Assembly: GCF_902859625.1 (NCBI RefSeq) | Contig: NZ_CADIJX010000002.1 | Span: 496,001-560,000 of the forward strand | DNA from: Achromobacter pestifer | Lineage (GTDB): Bacteria > Pseudomonadota > Gammaproteobacteria > Burkholderiales > Burkholderiaceae_B | Direction: 5' to 3' | Length of the DNA: 64,000 nt | In this document: positions 28,910 through 37,808 of the stretch, piece by piece | How positions within the stretch are numbered: position 1 is the first letter of the stretch | Layout: each line of letters starts with the position of its first letter | Program-made: the position numbers and the translations under genes | The notes under the pieces: model-generated | Databases searched by the model: none | Told to the model about the DNA's origin: nothing | Seen by the model: only the letters and a program-made list of their open reading frames with translations

Positions 28910-29767
28910 TCAAGGCCGCGCGCCTTCCAGCAGGGCCTGCACCAGCCGGTTGTCCTGGTCCGCCAAGCGGCAGACGAACGAGATCTGCCGGTAGGGCGCC
29001 TGCTTGCCCAGCGGCAGCACGCGCACGGGATGCACGTCCAGCAGGTTCGGGCCCGGTTCAGGCAGCACGCATACGCCCAGCCCGGCGGATACCAGCGCCG
29101 TCAGCGCCGCCAGCGACTGCATGTCGATGCGGCAGCGGGCATGCGGGGCATGCTGCGCCACGTAGCGCGCGGCAAGCCGTCCGCCGATGGTGGTCTTGTC
29201 GAAGCGGATCCATTCGTACTGCTTGAACAGTTCGGTGACGCGCGTCTCCTGCGAATCGGGCGGAGCGATCAGCACCAGGGTTTCGCGAAACAGCGGCGTC
29301 CAGGACAGGCGGCTGGAACCGCCGGTTTCAGGCTGCGTGATGATGGCGGCGTCGATTTCGCCTTTTTTGAGCTTGTCCGTCAGCTCCGTGGCGCGTCCTC
29401 GCACCAGCCTCACATCCAGCAGGGGATAGCGCTCGCGGAGTTTGCGCAGCAGCGGCGGCAACAGTGTGACTTGCAGCGGTTCGATGGTGCCCAGCCGGAC
29501 ACGTCCTTCCACCGCGGGCGTGCTGCGCCGGCGCAGTTCGTCCAGGCGGCCCAGCGCATCCTGCAATACCGCGTCGACTTCCGCCGCGAAGGCATTGGGC
29601 CGCACTTGCAGCGCGGAGCGATCGAACAAGGGCTGCCCGAAATACTCCTCCATCTGCTTCATCTGAAGGCTGACCGCGCTGGGAGACAGGTTCATGTCCG
29701 CCGCACCCGCCGCGAAGCTGCCGCCGCGCAGCACGGCGTTGAGCGTACGGAAAGATTCGATCTTCAT
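28910..29767 (-). CDS. LysR family transcriptional regulator of the Bug/CitE/CaiB operon
   Basis: This is a 285-residue LysR regulator with its HTH at FRTLNAVLRGGSFAAGAADMNLSPSAVSLQMKQMEEYFGQPLFDRS. It diverges from the Bug receptor gene at 29911 across 143 bp that contain the ACTAGG-N7-CCTAGT dyad, so it most probably controls the three-gene operon. It ends 5 bp from the other LysR gene. Confidence 0.9.
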   Translation of the reverse strand: MKIESFRTLNAVLRGGSFAAGAADMNLSPSAVSLQMKQMEEYFGQPLFDRSALQVRPNAFAAEVDAVLQDALGRLDELRRRSTPAVEGRVRLGTIEPLQVTLLPPLLRKLRERYPLLDVRLVRGRATELTDKLKKGEIDAAIITQPETGGSSRLSWTPLFRETLVLIAPPDSQETRVTELFKQYEWIRFDKTTIGGRLAARYVAQHAPHARCRIDMQSLAALTALVSAGLGVCVLPEPGPNLLDVHPVRVLPLGKQAPYRQISFVCRLADQDNRLVQALLEGARP

Positions 29768-29810
29768 CAGAAATCCTCACGTAGTGTTTTAAGAATCCTC
29801 GCTTTATATC

Positions 29811-29829
29811 ACTAGGAAGGCGACCTAGT
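29811..29829. promoter_or_regulatory. Dyad ACTAGG-N7-CCTAGT between LysR and Bug genes
   Basis: Perfect 6-base arms at 29811-29816 and 29824-29829 separated by 7 bases. The dyad is 44 bp upstream of the LysR start and 82 bp upstream of the Bug start, the usual place of a LysR recognition site. Confidence 0.55.
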
Positions 29830-29910
29830 ATTCGCTTCAGACAAAACGATAAGCGGCTGGAGCGGTGGCGTGGAACGCCTGCCGGCCAGACCGCCACCGA
29901 GGAGACATCC

Positions 29911-30915
29911 ATGAAGAAGACCCTAGCCGGCCTGCGCGCCGTCTTGTTGCCGTCCCTGTTGCCCACGCTGGCGTTGACTATGGCGCTGGGCGTGCCGGGC
30001 ATGTCCGTCGCCCAGGCCGCACCCGCCGTGCCGGCCACCATCACGATGGTCGTGCCGTTCCCGCCGGGCGGCAGCAACGATGTGTTCGCCCGCGTGCTGG
30101 CGGAGAAACTGGGCGGCCGCCTGTCGACCACGGTCATTGTTGAAAACCGGCCCGGCGCGGGCGGCGCGATCGGTGCGGAGTACGTGGCCAGGGCGCCCAA
30201 GGACGGTTCCGTGCTGATGCTGTCGTCCTCCACGCTGACGACCAATGCCGCCGTGCAGACCAACCTGAAGTACGACGTGGTGCGCAGCTTCGCTCCGGTG
30301 GCGATGCTGGCGCGCAGCCCGATGGCGTTGGTGGTGGGCAAGGATTCGCCCTACCAGACCATGGCCGATCTGCTGGCGGCTGGCCGCCAGGAACCCGGCA
30401 AGCTGACGTATGGCAGCGCCGGCCTGGGGTCGGTCAACCAGATGGCCAGCGAAATCCTGGCGGGGGGCGAGAAAACGGCATTCACGCACGTGCCCTACAA
30501 GGGCATGTCGCACGCCTTGAATGACCTGGCCGGCGGCCGGGTGGATTTCGTGATCGGCAGCTTCGCTTCAACCGCGTCATTGCTCAAGGGCGGCAAGCTG
30601 CGCGTGCTGGCCGTGACGTCACCCGAGCGGTCGCAGTTCTATCCCGCGCTGCCCACCATCGGCGAAGGCCAGCCCGGTTATTCGGTGGAGCTGTGGTGGG
30701 GCGTGCTGGCGCCGGCGGGCACGCCCGCGCCCTTGGTCGACAAGTTGAACGCCGAGATCCGCGGCATCGTCAACGATCAGAAAATGCGCGCCATGTTCGC
30801 CGAGGAAAGCGCGGTGCCTGCCGAACTGACCGTGCCGCAGTTCGCTGCGTTGGTGGAAGCCGATGCCGCCAAGTGGAAGCAGGTGGCTCGCGACCGCAAC
30901 ATCTCCGTCCAGTAA
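29911..30915 (+). CDS. Bug/TctC family tripartite tricarboxylate-type solute receptor
   Basis: This is a 334-residue periplasmic binding protein of the Bug family, very common in Bordetella and Achromobacter. It has a signal peptide (about 1-36, ending SVAQA) and the family motifs TMVVPFPPGGSNDVFAR, VENRPGAGGAIGAEYVA, and LTYGSAGLGSVNQMASE. It is the first gene of an operon with a CitE-like lyase and a CaiB-like CoA-transferase, so it probably captures a small dicarboxylate such as itaconate, citramalate or mesaconate (inference). Confidence 0.9.
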   Translation: MKKTLAGLRAVLLPSLLPTLALTMALGVPGMSVAQAAPAVPATITMVVPFPPGGSNDVFARVLAEKLGGRLSTTVIVENRPGAGGAIGAEYVARAPKDGSVLMLSSSTLTTNAAVQTNLKYDVVRSFAPVAMLARSPMALVVGKDSPYQTMADLLAAGRQEPGKLTYGSAGLGSVNQMASEILAGGEKTAFTHVPYKGMSHALNDLAGGRVDFVIGSFASTASLLKGGKLRVLAVTSPERSQFYPALPTIGEGQPGYSVELWWGVLAPAGTPAPLVDKLNAEIRGIVNDQKMRAMFAEESAVPAELTVPQFAALVEADAAKWKQVARDRNISVQ

Positions 30916-30956
30916 GCAACGTTCCCGCATCCATTCCTCTTTCCCTGAGTGCAAGC

Positions 30957-31838
30957 ATGAGAAGCAAACTGTTCGTACCCGGATCGCGTCCCGAATTGTT
31001 CGCCAAAGCCTTGGCGGGCGACGCCGATGCCCTGTCGTTCGACCTGGAGGACGCGGTGGCCCCGACACGCAAGGACGAGGCTCGTGGCTACCTGGCCAGC
31101 ATGCTGGCCGCACCTGAAGCCGCCGCGTCGGGCAAGACGCTGATCGTGCGTGTCAATGCACTGGATTCGGGACACTTCCATGCGGACGTCCAGGCGGTGG
31201 TGCGGCGGGGCCTGCATCTGGTGAACCTGCCCAAAGCAGAGCGCGAGGCCGACGTGGTGGCGGCGGCCAGTGCCATCGAGCAGGCGCGCTGCGCCAACGG
31301 CGTGGAAGAACCGGTGGGATTGTTGCTGAACATCGAGTCGCCGCGCGCGCTGCGTCAAGCCGCCTGCCTGGCGGCGGCGCATCCCTCCGTGGTCGGCTTG
31401 CAACTGGGTTTGGGTGATTTGTTTGAGCCGGCCGGAATCGGCCGGCGGGAGCCCGCCGCCGTGCAGCAGGCGATGTTCGCGCTGCGCATGGCGGCAGCCG
31501 AGGCCGGCGTGTTCGCCTATGACTCCGCTTTCGCCAACATCGAGGACGAGGCCGGCTACCGTGCCGAGGCCGAACTGGCGCGCGCACTGGGCTATATCGG
31601 AAAAAGCTGCATCCACCCGCGTCAGGTGCCGCTGGCCAATGCAGCGTTCCGTCCGACCGATGATGAAATCGCGCACGCGGGCCGCGTGGTGCAGGCCGCG
31701 CGAGAGGCTTGCGCGAAAGGCGTGGCGGCGTTCGTGGTGGACGGGCGCATGATCGATGGCCCGTTCCTGCGCCGCGCCGAGGCGGTGTTGCGCGCGGCCG
31801 CCGGGTTGGGGCTGGTGCAAATCACGGAGGCGCAATGA
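30957..31838 (+). CDS. CitE-like (HpcH/HpaI family) acyl-CoA lyase
   Basis: This is a 293-residue TIM-barrel lyase like citrate lyase beta subunit, malyl-CoA lyase or citramalyl-CoA lyase. The N-terminal RSKLFVPGSRPELFAKAL and DALSFDLEDAVAPTRKDEAR motifs, plus VGLQLGLGDLFEPAG with the metal-binding acidic residues, are diagnostic. ATG 30957 is the first start after the Bug gene. The stop overlaps the start of a CaiB-type CoA-transferase, so a dicarboxylate would be activated by CoA transfer and then cleaved to acetyl-CoA or pyruvate plus an acyl-CoA. Confidence 0.88.
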   Translation: MRSKLFVPGSRPELFAKALAGDADALSFDLEDAVAPTRKDEARGYLASMLAAPEAAASGKTLIVRVNALDSGHFHADVQAVVRRGLHLVNLPKAEREADVVAAASAIEQARCANGVEEPVGLLLNIESPRALRQAACLAAAHPSVVGLQLGLGDLFEPAGIGRREPAAVQQAMFALRMAAAEAGVFAYDSAFANIEDEAGYRAEAELARALGYIGKSCIHPRQVPLANAAFRPTDDEIAHAGRVVQAAREACAKGVAAFVVDGRMIDGPFLRRAEAVLRAAAGLGLVQITEAQ

Positions 31839-33028
31839 TGGCGGCGTTGGAATCAACGGGCGGGCCATTGGCGGGCGTGCGGGTGCTGGACCTTAGCGCC
31901 TACATCGCCGGTCCCTATGGTTGCGCATTGTTGGCGGACCAAGGGGCCGACGTGGTGAAGGTGGAGCCGCCCAGCGGCGACAACCTACGCAAATATCCGT
32001 CAACGCTGGAAGCTGAAAGCCGGGCCTTCTTGGGGGTGAACCGTGGCAAGCGCGGGCTGGTGCTGGACTTGAAGAAGCCGCAAGCGCTGGCCGTGCTGCA
32101 TGAACTGGCGCGTCAGGCGGACGTGTTGGTGCACAACTTCCGGCCCAGCGTGCCGGCGCGGCTGGGTATCTCTTACGAGCAGTTGGCCGAGATCAACCCT
32201 CGGTTGATCTATTGCGCGGTCACGGGCTACGGTGAAACCGGCCCCTTGAAGGACAAGGCGGGATACGACCAGGTGCTGCAAACGATGACGGGCATGTGCG
32301 CGTTGCAGGGCAAGGCTGAAGGTCCGCCGGAAGTCCTGTATGGGTCGGTGGTGGATTACTACGCCTCGTCCATGGTGGCGGCTGGTGTCGCGTCGGCGCT
32401 GTATGAACGGGAACGCAGCGGGCGCGGCCAGTTCGTGGGGGTGTCGCTGCTGCGCAGCGCGCTGGCGCTGCAATCGGCCAGGCTGGTCTGGGCCGAAGGC
32501 GAGCCGCGCCATGTCGGGCGCGACATGCGCTCGGGCGGCATCACGGGCATTCATCCCACCGGCGAAGGCTATCTGTACATCTCGGCCAACACGCCGCATT
32601 TCTGGCAGGCGCTGTGCGCCAAGACCGGGCTGCACGAATTGGCGGCCAACGAACGCTACGACTCCGTGCGCAAGCGCGCCGAACACTGTGACGAGATCGT
32701 GCCGCGGCTGCACGATGCGCTGCGCGCACGCTCGGCGCTGGAATGGGAGGCACTGTTTGGCGAGGAGGTTCCCTGCGCCGCGGCGCGCGGCGTCGAGGAC
32801 ATGTTCGATTTCCCGCAGGTGCAGGCCGAACACATGATCTCGACATTCGAGCATCCCGTGGTGGGCAGCTACCGAGGCTTTGCCCAAGCCATCAAATTCG
32901 GCCGCACGCGGCCAGACACGCCTCGCGCGGCGCCCGCCTTTGGCGAACATAGCGAAGCGGTGCTGGCGGAAGTGGGAATACCGGCAAACCGGGTAGAGGA
33001 ACTACGGCGCCAGGGGGCATTGGGATAA
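31835..33028 (+). CDS. Family III (CaiB/BaiF) CoA-transferase
   Basis: This is a 397-residue CoA-transferase of the CaiB/BaiF (formyl-CoA transferase) family. Motifs are LAGVRVLDLSAYIAGPYGCALLADQGADVVKVE at the start, LGVNRGKRGLVLDLK, and AVTGYGETGPLKDKAGYDQVLQ, with the catalytic Asp of the family expected in this last region. GGAGG precedes the start, which overlaps the lyase stop. With the neighbouring lyase it recalls the itaconate/citramalate degradation set (Ict plus Ccl); no itaconyl-CoA hydratase gene is here. Confidence 0.9.
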   Translation: MMAALESTGGPLAGVRVLDLSAYIAGPYGCALLADQGADVVKVEPPSGDNLRKYPSTLEAESRAFLGVNRGKRGLVLDLKKPQALAVLHELARQADVLVHNFRPSVPARLGISYEQLAEINPRLIYCAVTGYGETGPLKDKAGYDQVLQTMTGMCALQGKAEGPPEVLYGSVVDYYASSMVAAGVASALYERERSGRGQFVGVSLLRSALALQSARLVWAEGEPRHVGRDMRSGGITGIHPTGEGYLYISANTPHFWQALCAKTGLHELAANERYDSVRKRAEHCDEIVPRLHDALRARSALEWEALFGEEVPCAAARGVEDMFDFPQVQAEHMISTFEHPVVGSYRGFAQAIKFGRTRPDTPRAAPAFGEHSEAVLAEVGIPANRVEELRRQGALG

Positions 33029-33046
33029 GCGGATGCGATGCGTCCG

Positions 33047-34483
33047 CTAATCCGCCTGGGCCGGTGCGTCGCTGAGTGCCGCCAGGCATTCTTCAAGCGG
33101 CGGGATGCCTTGCGCCAGGGCGTCGACGGCGGCGGCATCCACCTTGGACAGAGGCGGAATCTCGGCCAGCACGCGCACGTTGCCGAAGCGCTCGATGGCC
33201 TCTTTGTTGCCGGCCGACAGCGGGCCGCTCATGACGACGCCCAGAACGGGGATGCCGCGGCGTTTCAGCGCTTCCAGGCTTAGCAGGGTGTGGTTGATGG
33301 TGCCCAGGCCGCTGCGCGCGGCCAGCACCACCGGCATGTCCAGGCGGGCGATCAAATCGATCATCATGTGCGTGTCGTCGATCGGCACGTACAAGCCGCC
33401 CGCGCCTTCCACGATCAGCGGGGCGCGAGTGGTTGGCGGCACGATGGTGGTGGCGTCGACCACGGTGTCTTCCAGCGTGGCGGCCGCCCAAGGCGACAGC
33501 GGCGCTTGCAGCACGTAGGCAGGCAGGTGCAGGCGATGGGGCGGCAACTGCGCCAGTTGGGCCACCGTGTCGGTGTCGCCCGGCTCTTCGGATACGCCGG
33601 TTTGCACCGGTTTCCAATAATCAGCGTTCCAGGCGCGCGCAAGAATGGCGGACACCAGCGTCTTGCCGATGCCGGTGTCGGTGCCGGTCACGAAAACCCC
33701 GGCGGGGCGTTGCGTCGATTTTTTCCACATACCGTAGGCCAGGTGATACGTCACCATGGCTCCTTGTTCGTCAAACGCCGCCAGCACGCGGCGCAGCTCC
33801 GCCGCACTGAGCGGCGAGCGCCCGGGCGCGGGCGTGGTGGCGCCGATGCCTTTCAGGCCTTTCAAGAAATGCAGGCCATCAGGATGATTTTGTATCAGCC
33901 GTTCGTTGTGCACGCCACCGGCCAGATTGCTCATGGCCGGACGGATGGCGGCGTGCGAGGGATAGCGTGGCGTGGCCGCGACGAGGCCCGCGGCCTGATG
34001 CGCTGCCTGCCATTCGCCGAACGTGCCGTCGGCCAGCGTCGCCACGGCAAGGTGGCCCTCCGGCGCCAGCAGCCCGGCCAATCGGCCCAGGCCGGCATTC
34101 AAGTCCGTAAACCACTGCACGGCAAGGCTGGAGCAGATCAGATCGTAGGGGCCCGCGAGGACCTCGGGGTATTCGCCGTCCAACACCTGATAGCGGGCTG
34201 TTCCGGGTAGCGCGGGGCCGCGTTGCGATGCGGCCAGCATGGCGGGCGAGATGTCCGTGATGGTCCAGTCCGCTGGGCCTAGCCGGCGTGCCAGCGCCTG
34301 GGTCAGCAGGCCGGTGCCGCAGCCGATCTCCAGGATACGGGGACGTGATGGCAGCCGCAGCCGGCTGATGTCGTCGGCCAGCCGTTCGGCCGTGATGCGC
34401 TGGATGCGCGCGTGATCGTCATAGCGGCGCGCGGCGGCGCCGAAACGGGCGCCGATCTGCTTGTTGTGTTGGGCTTGCGTCAT
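33047..34483 (-). CDS. bioCD: Fused biotin biosynthesis protein BioC-BioD (malonyl-ACP methyltransferase / dethiobiotin synthase)
   Basis: A single 478-residue frame joins two biotin enzymes. Residues ~1-250 are BioC: NKQIGARFGAAARRYDDHARIQR, the SAM-binding ILEIGCGTGLLTQAL and DLICSSLAVQWF, which methylates malonyl-ACP. Residues ~255-478 are dethiobiotin synthase: P-loop GVFVTGTDTGIGKTLVSAIL, then WKPVQTG and VEGAGGLYVP. No stop or second start signal separates them. I use ATG 34483 (MTQAQHNKQIG); TTG 34507 is possible. The gene follows bioH on the minus strand by a short gap. Both catalytic signatures look intact. Confidence 0.9.
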   Translation of the reverse strand: MTQAQHNKQIGARFGAAARRYDDHARIQRITAERLADDISRLRLPSRPRILEIGCGTGLLTQALARRLGPADWTITDISPAMLAASQRGPALPGTARYQVLDGEYPEVLAGPYDLICSSLAVQWFTDLNAGLGRLAGLLAPEGHLAVATLADGTFGEWQAAHQAAGLVAATPRYPSHAAIRPAMSNLAGGVHNERLIQNHPDGLHFLKGLKGIGATTPAPGRSPLSAAELRRVLAAFDEQGAMVTYHLAYGMWKKSTQRPAGVFVTGTDTGIGKTLVSAILARAWNADYWKPVQTGVSEEPGDTDTVAQLAQLPPHRLHLPAYVLQAPLSPWAAATLEDTVVDATTIVPPTTRAPLIVEGAGGLYVPIDDTHMMIDLIARLDMPVVLAARSGLGTINHTLLSLEALKRRGIPVLGVVMSGPLSAGNKEAIERFGNVRVLAEIPPLSKVDAAAVDALAQGIPPLEECLAALSDAPAQAD

Positions 34484-34507
34484 GGTGCGTGTGAACCGGC
34501 CCGGCAA

Positions 34508-35170
34508 TCAGGCGGCCCGCGTCAGGCGGGTGATGAATCCGGTGATGTGACGCGCGCACCAGGGCGCGTCCGACACCGGCAACAGATGGCCGCCGTGTTC
34601 CCGGTCATGCCGTTCGTCGTCCGGACGTCCGTCAAAGGCGGCTTGCGTCATCGGGGTGGGGACGATCGGGTCGTCCTGGCCCGTCAGGATCAGCAAGGGG
34701 ACGGGTAGCGCCGCCAGGGCGTCGCGCTGGTCTTCGTCGCGCAGGGCTTGCAAGTCTTGCACCAGCGGTTCCAGCCGGGGGGGACCAAAAGCGGTGGCGT
34801 CACCACAGCGCTGGCGGAAGTCCTGCAACACGGCCGTGGGTTCCACTGAAAAACGCTTCAACATCCGGTCCAGCATGCGGCGCGGCACGCCCGCGTCGAA
34901 ACCGGGGCCAGCGCCAAAGCGGGGAAATCCGTTAAGGGAGACCAGCCCCGTGCAGGCGGGCGGCAAACCGCGCAGCAGGCGCAGCACGCCCATGGAATGG
35001 CCGATGGCCACCACTGGCCCGTCGATCTTCGGGATCTGGGCGGGCCCGAAGTAACCGGCGTCGGCGACCGCGTGCGGCCAATCCATCAGTTCTGCCCTGA
35101 GCGGCGCCCAGACCGACGCATCGAAGGCCCAGCCGTGAACGAACAGCAGGGTGGGGCGGGCGGCGGTCAT
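34508..35170 (-). CDS. bioH: BioH-like alpha/beta hydrolase (pimeloyl-ACP methyl ester esterase)
   Basis: This is a 220-residue alpha/beta hydrolase. The oxyanion motif LLFVHGWAFDASVW is as in BioH; the nucleophile elbow is GHSMG; a downstream Asp (GQDDPIVP) and His (EHGGHLLP) complete the triad. BioH removes the methyl group from pimeloyl-ACP methyl ester, the step after BioC. The start overlaps the bioF stop by ATGA and the gene is followed by bioCD, so the role is well supported by context. It is shorter than E. coli BioH (256 residues). Confidence 0.82.
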   Translation of the reverse strand: MTAARPTLLFVHGWAFDASVWAPLRAELMDWPHAVADAGYFGPAQIPKIDGPVVAIGHSMGVLRLLRGLPPACTGLVSLNGFPRFGAGPGFDAGVPRRMLDRMLKRFSVEPTAVLQDFRQRCGDATAFGPPRLEPLVQDLQALRDEDQRDALAALPVPLLILTGQDDPIVPTPMTQAAFDGRPDDERHDREHGGHLLPVSDAPWCARHITGFITRLTRAA

Positions 35171-36354
35171 GCCAGCACCGCCGCGAAGCCTTCGATCAGT
35201 TGCGCCACATCGGCATCGCGGTGCGCGGCGCTGAGCGTCACGCGCAGCCGGCTGGTGCCGGCCGGCACGGTGGGGGGACGGATCGCCACGGCCAGCAGGC
35301 CCTGGCGCTCCAGGCCCGCCGCCATGGTCAGCGCGCGGCCTTCATCGCCCACGATGGCCGGCACGATCTGCGTGGATGAGGCGCCGGTATCCAGCCCCAG
35401 GTCCTGGAGCGCTGAGCGCAGCCGGTCGCCAGCCGCCGCCAGACGGGCGCGTTCCGCGTTCAGCGTGGGCACCAGGTCCAGCGCGGCATCCATGGCGCCC
35501 AGCACGGCAGGCGGTAGCGCCGTGGTGTAGATGAACCCGGAGCAGGTGTTGATCAGGTAGTCGCACATTGCCCGGGAACCCGCCACATAGGCGCCGAATC
35601 CGCCCAGCGCCTTGCTGAACGTGCCCATGGCCAGATCGATGCGGCCGGGCGCCAGCCCGGCCAATCCCATGCCGTCCGGGCCAAGCACGCCGGTGGCGTG
35701 GGCTTCGTCCAGATAGACAAACGCTTGATAGCGGTCGGCCAGTTCTGCCAGCCGGACGACATCTGTCCGGTCGCCGTCCATGCTGAACACGCTTTCCGTG
35801 ATGATGAACCGGGAGACGTGGGCGTGGGAATCTGCGTCCGCTTTGGCCTTCAGCAACCGTTCCAGATGCTCCAGATCGTTATGCCGGAAGCGGATCTGCT
35901 TGATTCCGGCCGCCTGGCAGCCGTGGTGCAGGCTGGCATGGTTGAGCTTGTCGGCATAAAGCTCGACCGGGCCTTGGGCTGCGGCCGCGCGCAGCAGGGC
36001 GGGCAGCACGGCGGCGTTGGCCTGCCAGCCCGAGGCCAGCAGCAGCGCCGCCTCGGTGCCCTTTAACCGGGCAAGCTTGGCTTCCACTTGTTCGTGCAAA
36101 TCCAGATTGCCGCAGACCAGGCGCGAGGCCTGGGCGCCCGCGCCGTGGCGGGCCGCCCATTCCCGGGCGCGCTCGATCAACAGCGGGTGCTTGGACAAGC
36201 CCAGGTAGTCGTTGCTGGAAAAATTCAGCACGGGCGAGCCGTTCAGCACGATCCGGCCGGGCGGTGCGGCCGTGGCGGTGCGCAGGCGACGGCGCACGCG
36301 GCGGGAGTCGGCGTCGGCCAACTCGGAAGAAAACAGGGAATCCAGCTTTGACAT
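35167..36354 (-). CDS. bioF: 8-amino-7-oxononanoate synthase BioF
   Basis: BioF condenses pimeloyl-ACP with alanine to form 8-amino-7-oxononanoate. This 395-residue PLP enzyme has NFSSNDYLGLSKHP at the N-terminus, VYLDEAHATGVLGPDG and the PLP lysine motif MGTFSKALGGFGAYV. ATG 36354 (MSKLDSLFSSEL) is chosen over the in-frame TTG just upstream. It is the first gene of the minus-strand bioF-bioH-bioCD operon and diverges from bioA. Confidence 0.95.
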   Translation of the reverse strand: MSKLDSLFSSELADADSRRVRRRLRTATAAPPGRIVLNGSPVLNFSSNDYLGLSKHPLLIERAREWAARHGAGAQASRLVCGNLDLHEQVEAKLARLKGTEAALLLASGWQANAAVLPALLRAAAAQGPVELYADKLNHASLHHGCQAAGIKQIRFRHNDLEHLERLLKAKADADSHAHVSRFIITESVFSMDGDRTDVVRLAELADRYQAFVYLDEAHATGVLGPDGMGLAGLAPGRIDLAMGTFSKALGGFGAYVAGSRAMCDYLINTCSGFIYTTALPPAVLGAMDAALDLVPTLNAERARLAAAGDRLRSALQDLGLDTGASSTQIVPAIVGDEGRALTMAAGLERQGLLAVAIRPPTVPAGTSRLRVTLSAAHRDADVAQLIEGFAAVLA

Positions 36355-36438
36355 CAATCGTTCCGGCAGCGGCCGGGCAAGGGTGTACCCGCGCCAGGCC
36401 GTAGAATGCGGGCCATTGTAGTGGAGCGGAGTTCAATC

Positions 36439-37707
36439 ATGCAGACACCCGACTGGGTGGCCCAGGGCCAGCCCCATATCTGGCTGCCGTATGCCCAAAT
36501 GAAGACGGCGACGCCGCCGTTGCCCGTCGTGCGCAGCCAGGGCAGCCGGCTGGAATTGGCCGATGGGCGCAGCCTGATTGATGGGGTCGCATCCTGGTGG
36601 ACGGCCTGCCACGGTTACAACCATCCGCATATCGCCCAGGCGGTACGCGCGCAGTTGGACGCCATGCCGCATGTGATGTTTGGCGGTCTGACCCATGAAC
36701 CCGCGCTGACCCTGGCACGCCGGCTGGCCGGTCAGCTCGGGCCGGGGCTGGACCGGGTGTTCTATACCGATTCGGGGTCCGTGGCGGTGGAAGTCGCCAT
36801 GAAGATGGCCGTGCAGTTCTGGTTGAACCAGGGCGAACGCGGCCGCAGCCGGTTCCTGGCGTTTCGCGGCGGCTATCACGGCGACACCTTCGGCACCATG
36901 GCGGTGTGCGACCCGGACGAGGGCATGCACAGCCTGTATCGGGGCATGCTGGCCGAGCACGATATCGTGGATCTGCCGCGCGACGAGGCCGGGATGGCCG
37001 CGCTGGATCAATTCCTGGAGACCCGGGGACCCCAATTGGCCGGGATCCTGGTGGAACCGCTGGTGCAGGGCGCGGGTGGCATGCTGCTGCATGATCCGGA
37101 AGTGCTGCGCCGCCTGCGGCGGTTGGCAGACCGGCACGGCCTGTTGCTGATCTTCGACGAGATCTTCACCGGGTTCGGGCGGACGGGGACGATGTTCGCG
37201 TTCGAGCAGGCCGGCATCCGGCCCGACATCATCACCCTGTCCAAGGCGTTGACGGGCGGCACGCTGCCTTTGGCCGCCACGGTGGCCAGCAATCGGGTGT
37301 TCGACGCCTTCTGGTCGGACAACCCGGCGCACGCGCTGATGCATGGCCCGACCTTCATGGGCAATGCCTTGGCCTGCGCGGCCGCCAATGCGTCGTTGGA
37401 CTTGTTCCAGAGCGAACCCCGTCTGGCGCAGGCGCAAGCCCTGTCGGCGGCCCTGGCCACGGGCCTGGAACCCTGCCGTGAATTGCCCTGGGTGCGCGAT
37501 GTGCGGGTGCTGGGCGCGATTGGCGTGGTGGAACTGGAGGGTATCGCCGACCGCGAAGGCCTGAAGCGCCGCCTGGTTCAGGCAGGGGTGTGGGTGCGTC
37601 CGTTCGGCAACGTGGTGTACCTGACGCCCGCGTTGACGATCGCCGATGACGAATTGGCCACGTTGATGGGTGCCGTGGTGGACGTGCTGCGCCAGCAACG
37701 TCCCTGA
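36439..37707 (+). CDS. bioA: Adenosylmethionine-8-amino-7-oxononanoate aminotransferase BioA
   Basis: BioA converts 8-amino-7-oxononanoate to 7,8-diaminononanoate using SAM as amino donor. The 422-residue class III aminotransferase has the BioA-specific HIWLPYAQMKTATPPLPV start, SWWTACHGYNHPHI, LIFDEIFTGFGRTGTMFAFE, the PLP lysine in TLSKALTGGTLPLA and HGPTFMGNALACAAANASLDL. GGAG precedes ATG 36439 and a TAGAAT -10-like element lies about 30 bp upstream. I searched the 84-bp bioF-bioA interval for a BirA operator and saw none. bioB is not in the window. Confidence 0.96.
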   Translation: MQTPDWVAQGQPHIWLPYAQMKTATPPLPVVRSQGSRLELADGRSLIDGVASWWTACHGYNHPHIAQAVRAQLDAMPHVMFGGLTHEPALTLARRLAGQLGPGLDRVFYTDSGSVAVEVAMKMAVQFWLNQGERGRSRFLAFRGGYHGDTFGTMAVCDPDEGMHSLYRGMLAEHDIVDLPRDEAGMAALDQFLETRGPQLAGILVEPLVQGAGGMLLHDPEVLRRLRRLADRHGLLLIFDEIFTGFGRTGTMFAFEQAGIRPDIITLSKALTGGTLPLAATVASNRVFDAFWSDNPAHALMHGPTFMGNALACAAANASLDLFQSEPRLAQAQALSAALATGLEPCRELPWVRDVRVLGAIGVVELEGIADREGLKRRLVQAGVWVRPFGNVVYLTPALTIADDELATLMGAVVDVLRQQRP

Positions 37708-37760
37708 TCCGCTCCGCCGCCTGATCCGCTTGCCACCTTGCGCATGGGGTGGAAGGCGCC

Positions 37761-37774
37761 TTGATCCAGATCAA
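37761..37774. promoter_or_regulatory. FNR/ANR-type box TTGATCCAGATCAA
   Basis: This is a perfect match to the FNR/Anr consensus TTGAT-N4-ATCAA, 35 bp upstream of the CcoI-like gene. It implies induction under oxygen limitation, as expected for cbb3 assembly functions. Confidence 0.88.
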
Positions 37775-37808
37775 GGCGCCTAGCCGAGGCGCTGGTTACC
37801 ATCGGCGC

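Noticed and set aside
33028-33048. Hairpin AGCGGA-N9-TCCGCT between the CaiB-like gene and bioCD as terminator
   Set aside because: It has no T run on either strand and overlaps the bioCD stop; too weak to call.
36355-36438. BirA operator between bioF and bioA
   Set aside because: No TTGTAAAC / GTTTACAA dyad can be seen; regulation must be different or weakly conserved.
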